Below, piece by piece: positions 26,864-38,034 of a stretch of DNA of 64,000 nucleotides. Made by a program: the position numbers and the translations under genes. Each line of letters opens with the position of its first letter. The stretch's first letter is position 1. The notes under the pieces are model-generated. The model had not been told where the DNA came from, searched no databases, and worked only from the letters and a program-made list of their open reading frames with translations. The stretch lies in the NCBI GenBank assembly GCA_000320605.2, contig KB445800.1:1363286-1427285 (forward strand), given 5' to 3'. The stretch is from Gelatoporia subvermispora B. Lineage: Eukaryota; Basidiomycota; Agaricomycetes; Polyporales; Gelatoporiaceae.

Positions 26864-28040
26864 TCACAGAGTACAGACTCGTGTATTCCCTTCCTCACCA
26901 AAATTATCATCAAAGAGGCCATTATTCTTTGGGGTATGAGTGATATCAATCACTCTGTCCCCGCCTGCTAACGGAGGAATGGTGTGCGCAGCTCTAGATG
27001 ATGCGAGAAACTGCAGTTCAACCGCGGCCTGATCCGCTAGGTTCTTCTCGAAGCGGATTATAATCAAGTTGAATGCAATCCCAGCAATTTGGACCATCTA
27101 CGAATTTACGATTGTGAGAGTGAGTAGCGACTGGAAACGAGAATTTACACACCGCATCACTCGTGATGTAGTCGGCGTTGCTAGTGGTGGCTCCCGTGCA
27201 AAGAGTGATAACTGCCGATAGCGTATACAAGAGTCCCGATTCGATGATGATGCGAGCGAAGTGAACGAGTTTGTCGTTTCGAGTGACAAATATTCGGACT
27301 CCTCGGTCGACTTGTAGGATGCGAAACACGATGAGTGCTGTAGTACCAGACTCTGTTGTGAGCTCTGGTAGCGCGCAGAGACTATTTGAAGACGAACACG
27401 TTGTGATGAGATTCACTGTCACAGTCAGCGCCAACGCAGCACCAACGAATGGCACTAAAGCTGGGTTGTTGACTCCAAGTGGCGACTGCAAGACTCCGGA
27501 GAGGACGACAAATGTGATGCCGAGTACAATACCAGCAACACTCAGGATAAATGAGGGTGCAATGACCTTCCACCTGCGATCATACACAATCCAGCAGCGA
27601 TAAATCTTGGTAATGTCAGCTGCGCGGTGAATTGAGAGCCTTGTCAATCATACGTACCAGCATACAGTCCCCAAGTATTGACGGTACCACTGTGTCGACA
27701 TTCTGCAAAAATAACAGCATTAAGTCCCAGGAGTCCCAAGAAATCGACGCTCTGTACATACCTTCATGAGGCGGATCCAGCCTCCCTTGTTGAACAGGCT
27801 CAAGTCCATAGATGTCCACACGCGAATGTTCAAAACGACATCGATAATCGCATCGAATGTGCCAACCGTGCCCATCACGAGGGAGATGCACACAAGTTGC
27901 CACTTCGTCCTTCTTCCTTGGGCGGGATTCCTAACGCATTGAGCCCATAGTGCCATACCAAGAGTAACTAAGTGGATGCCCAGAAGAACGTCTGTAAAAA
28001 ATAGGGCAAGAATGTGCGCTGTTGTTTCCGATAGGGCCAT
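26864..28040 (-). CDS. Seven-helix membrane protein, second family
   Basis: Start at ATG 28038-28040 (MALSETTAHIL). Exons encode helix 1 (ALFFTDVLLGIHLVTLGMAL), helix 2 (WQLVCISLVMGTVGTFDAII), a loop with WTSMDLS, then GDCMLIYRCWIVYDRRWKVIAP, a helix (SFILSVAGIVLGITFVVLSG), TTSLIVFRILQVDRGV, a helix with IIESGLLYTLSAVITL, and VQIAGIAFNLIIIRF, followed by a hydrophilic tail ending in NTRVCTL. The (I)YRCW(I)VY-R-W block is a hallmark of a large basidiomycete seven-helix family of unknown function. It is different from the one at 3293-4566. Introns are short GT-AG and all joins keep frame. Location is inferred as membrane; a receptor-like role is only a guess. It lies outside the right repeat, so I do not count it in the cluster. 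Confidence 0.8.
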
Positions 28041-29630
28041 AACTTCGCGGAGTGGGTGCAAAGTCCATTGGGTGCAAAACTACAAGTAGCATCGCCCAAC
28101 CCCACAGTTGGTCTAAAAATATAGCTTTAGGACCGTAGTGCTCCGCTTATGACAGTTGATGCCCGGTAGACAGCAGGAAGGGACTTTGGAGAAGCTGAGA
28201 TATGGTAGATATAACTGCATATTGGTCGACAAGATGCTCCGTAGGCGGCTGTGAGTGATGATTATGACACCTTCGCCCCCTGAGCTGGACAGCGCAGCAA
28301 GTCCGGGTCATTGCAAAGAAACGAAGCACATATTCTTGGCAGATGCTCCTTGGACGCTGTATATAAGGTTCAGCGAGCTGAGATGACCGATAATCCGATC
28401 ACCCCGCGGCACAGGAGATCACGGATCCTATCAGGCTCGTTGCGCAGACCTGTAGCAGGTACACAGGAGATGTATTTAGTACGATGCAGCGGCTTCAGTC
28501 GCCGGCTCGTAAATCACTGGTGCCTCAGATTCTTCCTCTGCTGTAATGGAGCGTATAAGCGCGCGTCGCCTCGACTACAAATGACCGTCGGGTGTCCAAA
28601 GACAGGTAGTTTGCAGCGATGTGGCAAGCCCCGATGATATGAGCCTCATCGACATCCTTGACCCGTTCGGCGTCCATGCCGCCATGTTCGAATATGACGT
28701 GCGAGTCGAGGCTATAAAGAAAGCGCGCCGTGAGAGCACCCGGGAGACGTGTTGGATCCAACTCGATTGTATCCAATTTTACTCAATAGGTTGGGCTCGA
28801 CTCGATTTAATCGATTCACCTCGATTTATCCCACACCGATTTGGCTGGGCTCGAACGTTGCGCATTGCACCTTCTAGATCCTACGATTCATTCTGTTCAA
28901 AGGAGTTTGGCATCTTGAGAATTTCTGAGCTCGAGAATGCGCGGCGACCTCTAGCATTGCACGACCTCCCGAGGATTGCGTCCCAGCATGTCTCTCATAC
29001 ATGACTTAGCGAGATCTTAGCACCAACATGTATAGAAGGATATAAAACCTATAGGACTCGTACAAAGTCAGACAGGACTATTCAATCGAAGCTGTGCAAA
29101 ATGTGCTATGCGGCCGCATGAATGAAAGATTCTGGTTCACTCGTCATGAGCAGCGGAATCGGAATATGTGCATAATGTTTTCTCCGACGCCATGCCGTGG
29201 TCTGTGAGAACATGCCGTACAGAACTGGAATTGAACGCACCGCAGCCGCGGACCGAGTTGTCATTACTGTCCGATACTTGGCCGCCTGAGTTTATGCAAC
29301 AGTTCTAAGTTCAGTGACTATGTTCGGGGTATGTAGCAGTCGGAAGTCTGCATAACAGCGTGTTCGTCGATGAATGTTATGGTAGGCCAGTGCAGTTCAC
29401 TGACCCGTGAGTGAACAAGGTAAGTTGAAAGTACGTACGTCAAAAGCTTTCTCGGACTCTGACGGAGCTCCTCCGGGCAGCGGCATCTGACTGGTAGAGG
29501 CCGGGCCGGGTCCCCGCGGGAGAGCGCCATAAGCTTGAAGCGAAATGCTCATCCTCCTCATCGCCGCCGGCAACAGTCGCACTCATCTACGCTGCGCTAC
29601 TTGAGCTCCTCCACCGACAGCACTGCAAAC
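28041..29630. other. Intergenic, no confirmed gene
   Basis: About 1.6 kb. Around 28770-28870 there are imperfect CTCGATT/GGCTCGA-type short repeats. A minus-strand frame at 29550-29433 (MSISLQAYGALPRGPGP...EKAFD) ends at a good donor, GTACGTAC, and faces away from the next gene. It could be the first exon of a truncated gene, but no following exon was found. Confidence 0.35.
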
Positions 29631-30984
29631 ATGCGTATCATTGTTACAGGCGAGTGTTGAGCCTGCTGATACCGGTCAGAGCGCGCTCAGCGGGGCTCAT
29701 CTCCGTCCTCTCCACCTGCTCACATACGACACTCGTCTCGAACAGGTGCATCTGGACTCCTTGGCTCCCAGATATATGCTGCATTCAAGAATACGGAACA
29801 TACGGTTCTGGGCCTTGCGCACTCACGCGCGACAGGAGAGCTGCAGAAGCTAGATCTCTTGGATAGCAAGGAGGTCGAGAAGGTCTTCGCAGATTTCAAC
29901 CCGGAATGTGTGTAGTACGGCTAGATTCACACCGATCTCGATCAAGACTCATAACATCTGTGGAATAGGGGTGATACACTGTGCGGCGGAGCGCAGGCCA
30001 GATGTAGCGGAGAAGGTGCGTATACCTCTTAAGTAGCTAGTCTCAGCCCAGCTTATGATCGACGTTCAGAACCCCGACGGGACGCGGAAAGTATGTGCTC
30101 TATGATCACTGAACCAGCACGACCATCTGACGAGGACTGTCAGCTTAACGTCGAAATCCCCCTTCACCTTGCACAATTGTCCAAGTCCCTCAAGTATACG
30201 CTAATCTACATCTCTACCGGTGAGTCCGCTCGCTAACGGACTCTGTATACACCGCCGATATCCCCTGCGCAGACTATGTGTTCGATGGAACCTCACCACC
30301 CTACACCCCTGGTGCACTCACGAACCCTGTCAACCTCTACGGCCAGACGAAGCGCGACGGTGAGCTCGCTGTCCTCGGCGTATCTGACGCGCGTGCGGTC
30401 GTCCTGCGTGTGCCTGTGCTCTACGGGCCTACGCCCAACAATACTGACTCGGCGGTGAACATCCTTCTGGACATCGTCGCGGACCAGTCGGGCAAGACAT
30501 ACAAGATGGACCACTACGCAACGCGCTTCCCGACGGGCGTCGTCGACATCGCGGATTTCCTCGTGAGGCTGGCTAGTGCGTCTTTTGATTCGACTCGAAG
30601 TTGTGAGAGAGGAGCTGACAGTGTGTCTGTGACGTGATAGCACTCCCGCCGTCCCGACAGATCCCACCGATCCTGCACTACTCTGCGAGTGAGCCGTTCA
30701 CCAAGTACGAGATGTGCCTCATCTTCGCGCGTATCCTTGGTGTGCCGCATTCGCACATCATTCCCGACGCAGAGGCTCCCAAGGTATGTCTGCTCTCCAA
30801 CTCCAGTCCGTGCTCTATGAATGACGTCAACTCGGCAAATCCGCAGGGTGATGCAGCAACGTCGCGCCCTCGCGATTGTCAGCTGTATACCCGCGAAACG
30901 GAAGACCTGATGGAGGGATACGGCGGTCTCGGCTGGACGCCATTCGAGGAGTGGTGGGTCGACTATCTAAACAAGAGGCAGTGA
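29631..30984 (+). CDS. MAT2B/RmlD-like NAD(P)-binding protein (extended SDR)
   Basis: Eight exons: 29631..29649, 29746..29907, 29969..30015, 30070..30090, 30144..30219, 30273..30575, 30641..30783, 30847..30984. They give 302 residues. The N-terminal Rossmann motif is VTGASGLLGS. LIYISTDYVFDG, the SDR pair YGQTK (Tyr and Lys), ADFLVRLA and the C-terminal LHYSASEPFTKYEM follow. This matches eukaryotic homologues of dTDP-4-dehydrorhamnose reductase that serve as the regulatory (beta) subunit of methionine adenosyltransferase; in fungi the exact role is less certain. The first intron, 29650-29745, begins with GC instead of GT and interrupts the VTG|ASG motif. That intron is needed to join the start to the rest. 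Housekeeping gene; no link to the polyketide cluster is evident. Confidence 0.88.
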
Positions 30985-31107
30985 AGGGTGCTACGAGAGG
31001 GATACTTGAAGCCGAAGTCTAAGATGGTGTACGATTGTCGCGGTTTTACCCGGAAAGAGTATCTGGTGCGCGTGGCTCCGATATTGCTATGGACTGCTTC
31101 ACGACGG

Positions 31108-32606
31108 CTACATTGAACGCCAGCCACCAATCTTCCAGGAGAGTGAAGCCCAGTCTCCGGATGTGATGATATCAATGTCTGAGGGTTCCTTTGCTTGTGG
31201 ATCTCTCGTCATGATAAGTGGTAGGGATGGTATAATGAGGTCAACAGCATCGTGACTCCCTCCAGCTAACTTGTATTGCACATGCAATATGCCTCGTTTC
31301 CTCAACAAGAGGAACGACAACGGATCGCGGCAGAACGACTCTGAGGCGCTCCGGGGTAGATGGAGAAAGACCACATTGACAGCACGAAGGCAAGAAGCCG
31401 CCGATGAAGTAAAGAAAGTATCAAGTATGGCGCATCCTCTCAGTAGATAGTCTTGATCAAATGGGTTGTTGTCGACGAAGTAGTCAAAGGTTACTTCCGC
31501 CACTCGTTGAGCAGTTACTAAAAGGGATGCTGACGGGTTGAGGTCACCGTGCGGCAAGGATTGAGTTTCGTCTCCGTACGCGCGCAGCAAGGTTCGCATC
31601 TGATAGTAACCGCCATCGACAACGGAGACAAGGAGGAGATCCTCCAAGGTTTGCATAAGAGTCGACGCGCCAAGCAGGTTCCGGAACATAGTCAGATCTT
31701 CAGTCGAGGTAACCTGAAACGATGTGTCAACAGGTTCCGCACAGCACATGGAGACGGAAGTTCCGGGCACACCTCGATCCTTCGCAGGCGCAATGTCCTC
31801 GTGAAAGGTTCACTGGCCAAGCTTCGACCTGGGCCTCCTTTCCACGAGGTATTCATCAAAGTCAGATGTACGAGATTCGGGAAAGTGCAGATTAGATGTG
31901 TTAGATCTGTGAAGCGCCAGAAGACAACCTCCCGCAGCTCCAGCAGGAGAATAGACGAGAATCTGGCTATGGCCTTGAAGAACGATGCGCTCAGCATCCA
32001 CAACGGCTTCAAGTTTCCAACAACTGTAAGCTTCCGCAACGAGTGCAACTTGCCTGCAAACTCGAAAGCAAATCTGGACAGCTTGTGTACGTCGACGACG
32101 ATCTCACTGAGGAGCTCGCCGACGAGCTGATCTCGGCCAACACCAAGACGGAGCTGTACCATATCCTTCTGGATATTGCTGTGACCGCGTATGCGGTCGT
32201 TCTGCATCTTCTTCGCCCACGAGGCGAGGACCTTGCATGTCAGGCCACAGGCGAAGAGGGTGTGGGAGTCGTCGATGGCTTCGAGAATGAGGCACCAGAT
32301 CTCGTGAGGCAGGCCACCGGGGTGCGCGGTAATCTTCGACGTGTCAACATCGCTAGGCGTTGCCAAGATATTCAATGGGTGTCTGAGCAGACGATGTTCA
32401 CTGTAGACCCACCGAGGTAGGTATGCGAGGACTACTTCGCTGCGGTAAGCATGACCGCGTCTTCTGGTACGCCTGGGATATGTCAATACCGGCAGCTCAT
32501 CATCCGAAGAATCGTCCCAATGGGTCGAAGTCTTCGCGAGCGCAAGGGGCATAACTGGCCCTACACCGTAGTGATGAACGCCGTCAGCAGTAGATAGCTC
32601 GACCAT
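31108..32606 (-). CDS. F-box domain protein
   Basis: Two exons, complement(31108..31713, 31773..32606), 479 residues from ATG 32604-32606; the frame is open further upstream without another ATG. An acidic N-terminal part (DDSSDDELPVL) is followed by the F-box GGLPHEIWCLILEAIDDSHTLFACGLTCKVLASWA. A leucine-rich region then resembles irregular LRRs (LRKLTVVGNLKPLW, LLLELREVVFW, FPNLVHLTLMN). This is the common layout of mushroom F-box proteins, which link a substrate to an SCF ubiquitin ligase through Skp1. The 59-bp intron (31714-31772) is needed to pass an apparent frame change. The target is unknown; such genes are numerous and fast evolving. Confidence 0.75.
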
Positions 32607-34198
32607 GTTGCATTCCTCTTGATCAAAACCTTGCTTAAGGTGAGCTGAAGTATCACGCTCCTCGAGTGAACGATATGCGTCGCCGAGGCTCGCTTCTACA
32701 CTGGTCCCAACTGTCGGTGACGACTCTGAGTTTTGCACCCGTGAGGAAGTGAGAGCGAAGTAATTAGCTTATGGTAAGCTCTGGACGACGCGAATAGCCC
32801 GCGGTATCTACACCTGTGCACCGTGGTCCGTAGAGCACCACACGTTGCGGTTTCACAACGGGCTAGTGAGAGCGGAGGGCTGACGGGAGTTGGCGCTTTT
32901 CTGCGGATCAATTGGTCCATAAAGCGGTGCAGGCAAACCGTTACGTACAAGTCCATCTACCCATTCATTGTACTCGTGTAGGCCTGCAGCTTCAGGACAG
33001 CTTCGGGGAACCTTAGAGGAGCACTGCTACACACAGTTCAACTACTTCTTTCGTCTTCTGTCACGGTGGAGAGTCTGCGACTGAATACTCAACGGATAGG
33101 GTCCAATAGATGAAGTGCAATCGTCGAATGCACGTGAAGTAAGCTTCACCTTCGACCGCCTCAGATAGCCAACTTGCAGCTGAAGACCGCATCTGCGGAG
33201 TGATTCTGCGTTGCAAGACATCCCGCCCAAGGACAGGACGAGGCCGGGGCTCTCAAAGCAAGTCCTGCAGAAACGATCGTAGAGTGTGACCACCGATTGT
33301 ACGGCAAAAAAAGACATTCCTCGTTTATTGACGATGCCGATGCTAATATGAAGAGGGTGAGACTAGGAAAAGATCAGAACAAAACAAGACTACGCGACTT
33401 GCGCTGGAGTCTGGACGCACTCGACTACGATCCGTCTCTTCCCTTCCTGGTACTCAAGTCATCTAGCTCTCACCTGACGACGCTCGGCGACACAGCTTAC
33501 TCATCTCTACTTCGGCGAACTCGTGTGGGCTTATGATACAACACCGCAGGGACCGTCGTGTCGTACATGGTTGGATCAGAGGGATTGCCACATACCAGCA
33601 AGAAGCATCGCCACCGAGGCCTGCCGATGCCGAATGGCTGGACTGAAACGCTCCCCACTCCTACGAAATGATCTGCAATGATCTACCCAGCAGCATCAAG
33701 CGTAAATAAAGTGCTACACGACGGCGTTAAGCATTACCATCCGAAGTTCAAGAATGCATATGATGCGAATCTTCGGTAACGCAGACTGATCAGATGCGAT
33801 GTCAGGGGTACATCCTGGCCAAGAGAGAAGCGCGGCCAACGACGGCGAAGGGCTCCCTGCAGCTAGTGCATCGGACCTCCTGGACAACTTAGGTAATGGC
33901 TTGATGCTAGGCGCAAAGCAGAGAAGAGTCTTCTGGCTTGGGACAGCAAACGTCAACTGGTGAATGGTGCATACATTGTTCAACTTGCGTCTATGTATGG
34001 TTCAGTGCTCTCGGACTCGGTGCACGCTTAGCTACACAACTCGGCTGGGTTCCCGAAGATGTCCGTCGAAGCCACCCCTTTGCGAGCCAGATGATCAGGG
34101 GTCCCGCATGGCGGACGCTTCGCCTGTTTCACCTCGGGATGCTATGCATGCCCTATGCAGCCGACTCGTCTTAGTCTTCCAAGCTATGGCACAAGCGG
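32607..34198. other. Intergenic, no confirmed gene
   Basis: 1.6 kb. Short frames with some protein-like character occur at 33315-33536 (+, FIDDADANMKRVRLGKDQNK) and 33990-34174 (+, ALGLGARLATQLGWVPEDVR). Neither has a start, splice partner or recognisable family. They may be relics. Confidence 0.3.
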
Positions 34199-34205
34199 TA
34201 TATAA
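34199..34205 (+). promoter_or_regulatory. TATA box of the secreted repeat protein gene
   Basis: TATATAA followed by GGG, 246 bp before the ATG at 34451. A probable 5'-UTR intron lies between them at 34284-34340 (GTGAGT donor, CTACTAA branch site, CCACAG acceptor), giving a mature leader of ordinary length. Confidence 0.55.
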
Positions 34206-34450
34206 GGGTGCTGCATGCCGGTTCTGATTTCAGCTCCTCAGTCGCCTTTTTCGAGCCCAACCACCAAGTCTAGATACTGGATAGTGAGTTGCGAAACCTG
34301 TCGCCGACGACCACTACTAAAATTTGCGTTCAACCCACAGTCTAGCTTGTTTCTTTCGTTCAAGTCGCATTTTTCTGCTTCGTCTTTACGTCAAACTCTA
34401 CGCCCTCACGACCCTAGCTCAATCAACTCAACCTCATTATCCTAGTCAAG

Positions 34451-35280
34451 ATGCGTTCCTCCACTGTTACCGCTCTCGCCCTCGCTGCTATCGTCGCGCC
34501 CGTTCTCTCTGCTCCCGCCCTCCCTGTTCGCGACAGCATTACGGTTTCGGCGCAGGATGTCGAGCAGTGGACAGAGGAGACACTCGACGCCGCGAACATC
34601 CCGGTGCCTTCCACCGCTGTCCACGAGGCCCGCAAGTTGTCTCCTCCTCGCAAGACCCTTGCTCCTCCTAAGCCGAAGCCGTCCACCGCAACACGCAATG
34701 CCAGCGGATTCTCTCTTCATCACAAGTCCCCCCTTGCTCCTCCGAAGCCTAAGCCGAGGCCCACGGCCACGTCGCCTGCTCCTAAGTTTCACCCGACAAC
34801 GGTGCCCCTGGCTCGCGACAGCGACAGCCACAGTGACGCTCCCGCTCCTTCGGACGGTAGTGAGGCCATTCCGATGCAGCAGCTCGAGCAGAAGGCCTCC
34901 TCCGCAACACACATTGCTCGCGGATTTTCTCTTGGTCACAAGACTCCCCTTGCACCGCCTAAGCCGAAGCCCACGGTCACGTCACCTGCTCCTAAGTTTC
35001 GCCCGTCGGCCGTGGCCCTGCCTCGCGACAGCGGCAGTGACGCTCCCGCTCCTTCGGACGGCAGCGAGGCCATCTCGACGCAGCAACTCGAGCAGTGGGG
35101 TGAGGACGCCCTGGACATTGCGGGCGCAGTCGCGCCCATCGCTGAGTTGTTCCTCCGGGACGTAAGTCACATTAGCCCACAATCTTTCTGCTCCTTACTG
35201 ACTAGCTTCGCAGGGACGAGCAGCTGGCGGCGCTCGTGATGGCGCACCAGAAGGCTCAGAGCCTGAACGACCTTGATTAA
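34451..35280 (+). CDS. Secreted proline-rich repeat protein
   Basis: Exons 34451..35161 and 35206..35280, 261 residues. The first 22 residues (MRSSTVTALALAAIVAPVLSAP) are a classical signal peptide. The mature part is low in hydrophobics and built from repeats: three APPKPKP blocks, two SPAPKFxP blocks, and two near-identical DAPAPSDGSEAI-QQLEQ blocks, with GFSLHHK/GFSLGHK preceding APPKPKP. The C-terminus LRRDEQLAALVMAHQKAQ is a predicted helix. The acceptor at 35205 (ACTAG) is chosen over the later CGCAG because it keeps this helical end in frame. No enzyme domain is present. It may be a cell-wall or extracellular structural protein or a small secreted effector-like protein; function is unknown. 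The strong TATA box and a probable 5'-UTR intron suggest good expression. Confidence 0.75.
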
Positions 35281-35485
35281 TCATTACATCATGACTGGAT
35301 CATGTTGTGCTAGACTGTACTTTGACGTTTTTGACGAATGCGATGGTTTTGACTGAGGGCTCACCTAATAATCTCTGATAACGATCTCTGGAGACAAAGA
35401 CATACATTCCAAAGGTATACGCTAACGCACGATAAATTAAGTCCGGGATATCACTTGTACTACAGAATACTCAACAACGAGCGAA

Positions 35486-37636
35486 TCAATGCAAAAGGCC
35501 TCCAAACATCCGTTCACCCACTCCGATGACTGCTCCCCCGATAAATCCGCTCAACCGTCTCCACTCCTTTTCAAGCTGGTGGCGGCGGTGGCCTTCGCCC
35601 GCGACACCAAAGATGTTCGCCGCTCCGCCGGACTGTATCCCATACACGGCCATCGCGACGCCGAGGACGAGCACCGCACCCGCGACCATGGTCTTGCGCT
35701 GCAGGACAACATCGCCCATGCGGCGGGGCTTCCGCAACTTGCGTCTGTGCCTACGCTCGCGGTCCTTCCCTCCTCTCCTTCTGGACCGAGTGGACTTCTC
35801 GTCCTCCTCGTCTGATGGCACTTCTTCGTCCTGATCGATGTGGGGCAGGACGATGAGCTCGGGTCGGAGCACCATGCGCTCGGCCTCTTCGTCGTCTGGG
35901 AGCTCGGATGGGTCCTCGGACCATGTAAGCATGACGCTCTGCGGCCCCATGATGGAGGAGACAGCCACTTCAGGGTGAGTAGGAGGGAAACGGGTGTAGA
36001 GGTCGTCTGCTTGGCGCAGGAGGCTGCTGAGAGGTATGCGAGGTCGCGAGGTGAGATGGATAGAAAGCGTTGGCGAAGGAGGTGCTGTTTCTTCGTGTTT
36101 CTCGGAGAATGGGGGGGTGTCGCCCGTCTCGATGGCTGGTGCCGACTGGAACAATGCTTCTGATGGAGCTTCGGTCTTGACGTCGCTTTCTCCAATAGTC
36201 TGAGATTCAAGAGATGCATCTGCAGCTCCCTCATCCTCCACCTTGATGTTTGGAATACTCGACGGCATAGTGTCGTCATGAGGCCGCTCGACAGGGTCCT
36301 GCGGGACATTGCCGTCCGATGTAGGAACGTTGTTAGCTCCCTCTGGTGCCGATTGCTGGGCTGACGATTCGTCCTGAGATATCGATCCATCACCTTTTGG
36401 GGGAGCCCCAGTGTCTTCATCCTTCGACTCTTCGTCCGTTTCCTCGTACAAGTCCGGAAGACTGGTGAGGAGGGAGTGAATCATGCCTTCCTCGCCTTCC
36501 CGCTCGAGCATTATCGCCTCCTCTCGGCGTGTCAAAATGACCTGCAACACTGTCCATTAGCAACTTGATGACGCAACTAGAGGCACGGGGACACACGGCT
36601 GCGGCGAGGTACACCAGCGCAATTGGAGGCCTACTCAGCAGATAATCGAAGACATGTTGTATGAGAGGAAGAGTAGGGACGTCGTGAGATAGTAATGTGA
36701 GCAGACTAGACAGGGCATAATATGGAAGGGGAGCGTTCCTGCACAAGTGAGTGCTCAGTTATGAAACGGTCGATAGTCTTAAGCCAAGACGTACCGTTCG
36801 AGAATTGTCGCAAATTCGGCATCTGCAAGATGCATTATCCGTTTCAGAATACTATCATTTGCATTAAGCTGACCCGTCATGAAGCCGAGGAGTTGAGCAT
36901 ACCGGAGCAAACCGACTACCGGTTCAAGGCTCGCGCCCATAGAGTCGCGTAGCCTATGCAAGCTGATCTTTTCTGCAACGGGTAATTGCAACTCTCGTGG
37001 GAGCGTGAGGTAGACCACAGAGATGACATCGTGGTACCCCTTCAATCAGACCAGTTTAGTAAGAGGTCGTGACACTGTATATCTGCGATGTACCTGGAAG
37101 TAACTGAGATGTTGTCTCTTGCGGAAGAGGCAGACGATGAGTTCGTTCAGCTGCGACTGTAGATGATCTTTTTCCTCCGTGTCGTCTGACGACCATGTGG
37201 AGAATGTCGGTCAGCCAGCTGGACACCTAAGTTGTGAAGAATTGTTCACCTACGGGATACAGCACGAAGCTCCGGTCAGTGTCCAGCTGTATCTGACGTT
37301 CATCCTTGTGCGGAGCTATCGTGGAGGTGTCTCTGATGCTTTCGTTATCAACCTCGTCTGATTCATGAGATGCTTCGTCTGGTGCAGATGCAGACGGTTC
37401 AGAAACTCGCAGCTCGGACGTCTTTGGTGCCGGGTGTTCCACGTTCAGCAATTGAGGCCTACGGAAGGTCAGTGCATTCTACTTTGATCCGAACGGGGTC
37501 ATCACCATAGTTCTACTCGTTTAGCACCGAATCCTCCTGGGCGGAGACTCAGCTCTCGTGCGGCCGCCCAGTCAGGTTGCTTCAGTTCGTGAACCGTGCC
37601 AGTCGTGTCAGTCGATGTTGCCTCAACATTGCTCAT
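35486..37636 (-). CDS. Rab-GAP TBC protein, TBC1D20/Gyp10 type, C-terminal membrane anchor
   Basis: Seven exons: complement(35486..36541, 36597..36738, 36795..36851, 36903..37039, 37094..37185, 37250..37458, 37506..37636). They give 607 residues. The TBC domain runs through DERQIQLDTDRSFVLYPV (with the arginine-finger motif D-DR), SYFQGYHDVISV (the YxQG glutamine finger) and PLPYYALSSLLTLLSHDVPTLPLIQHVFDYLL. The C-terminal half is acidic and Ser/Pro rich, then a basic patch (RSRRRGGKDRERRHRRK) and a hydrophobic helix (MVAGAVLVLGVAMAVYGI) near the end. That matches TBC1D20/Gyp10, endoplasmic reticulum-anchored GAPs that switch off Rab1/Ypt1-type GTPases. The intron 36852-36902 keeps the frame open and would insert an unsupported segment if retained. 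Housekeeping trafficking gene. Confidence 0.9.
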
Positions 37637-38034
37637 GGAAGTGTTCGCAACCAGTACCAGTTTGTGTTGACAGTAATTATGGGCAGTTCAGAACGTTAAG
37701 ACACTTGAGACCAGAAAGCACGAAACGAACGGTATGGTAGTACTGCGTAAGAGCAGCCACCGAGCCGCGAGCTTTGCGCGCCTTCGGGCCGGATGATCAG
37801 AGCAGCGACACTGTCAATCAGTCGTATTTGTAGACTGACTTCGACGACCACTAGCAATATTCAAAAAGATCTGTCGGATTTTGAACGTGTTGCAGTCACC
37901 GGAGATGCTGGTATTTATGGCTCTAGGAAATTAGGAGCTATCGTACGCACGCCTCGCGTTTCGTATCAGAATGTGACAAGCAGATGTGGCTAAATCGAGT
38001 CATACGACTCCTACAATCTTCCGTTTAGCCCACC
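37637..38034. other. Divergent promoter region
   Basis: 398 bp between the TBC gene (-) and the PLP enzyme gene (+). It should contain both promoters. Nothing else seen. Confidence 0.45.

Noticed and set aside
27271..27603. Plus-strand open frame of 110 codons
   Set aside because: It is the antisense shadow of the seven-helix gene exons on the minus strand.
26864..28040. Seven-helix gene as a cluster member (product receptor or transporter)
   Set aside because: It lies outside the right repeat and belongs to a large general family, so position alone is not evidence.
29397..29582. Minus-strand first exon facing the MAT2B-like gene
   Set aside because: It has a plausible donor but no downstream exon or family match; mentioned only under the intergenic entry.
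33938..34174. Frame with ALGLGARLATQLGWVPEDVR, resembling part of a fungal transcription factor domain
   Set aside because: The resemblance is weak, with no start, no zinc cluster and no splice partner; not enough to call a gene or relic.
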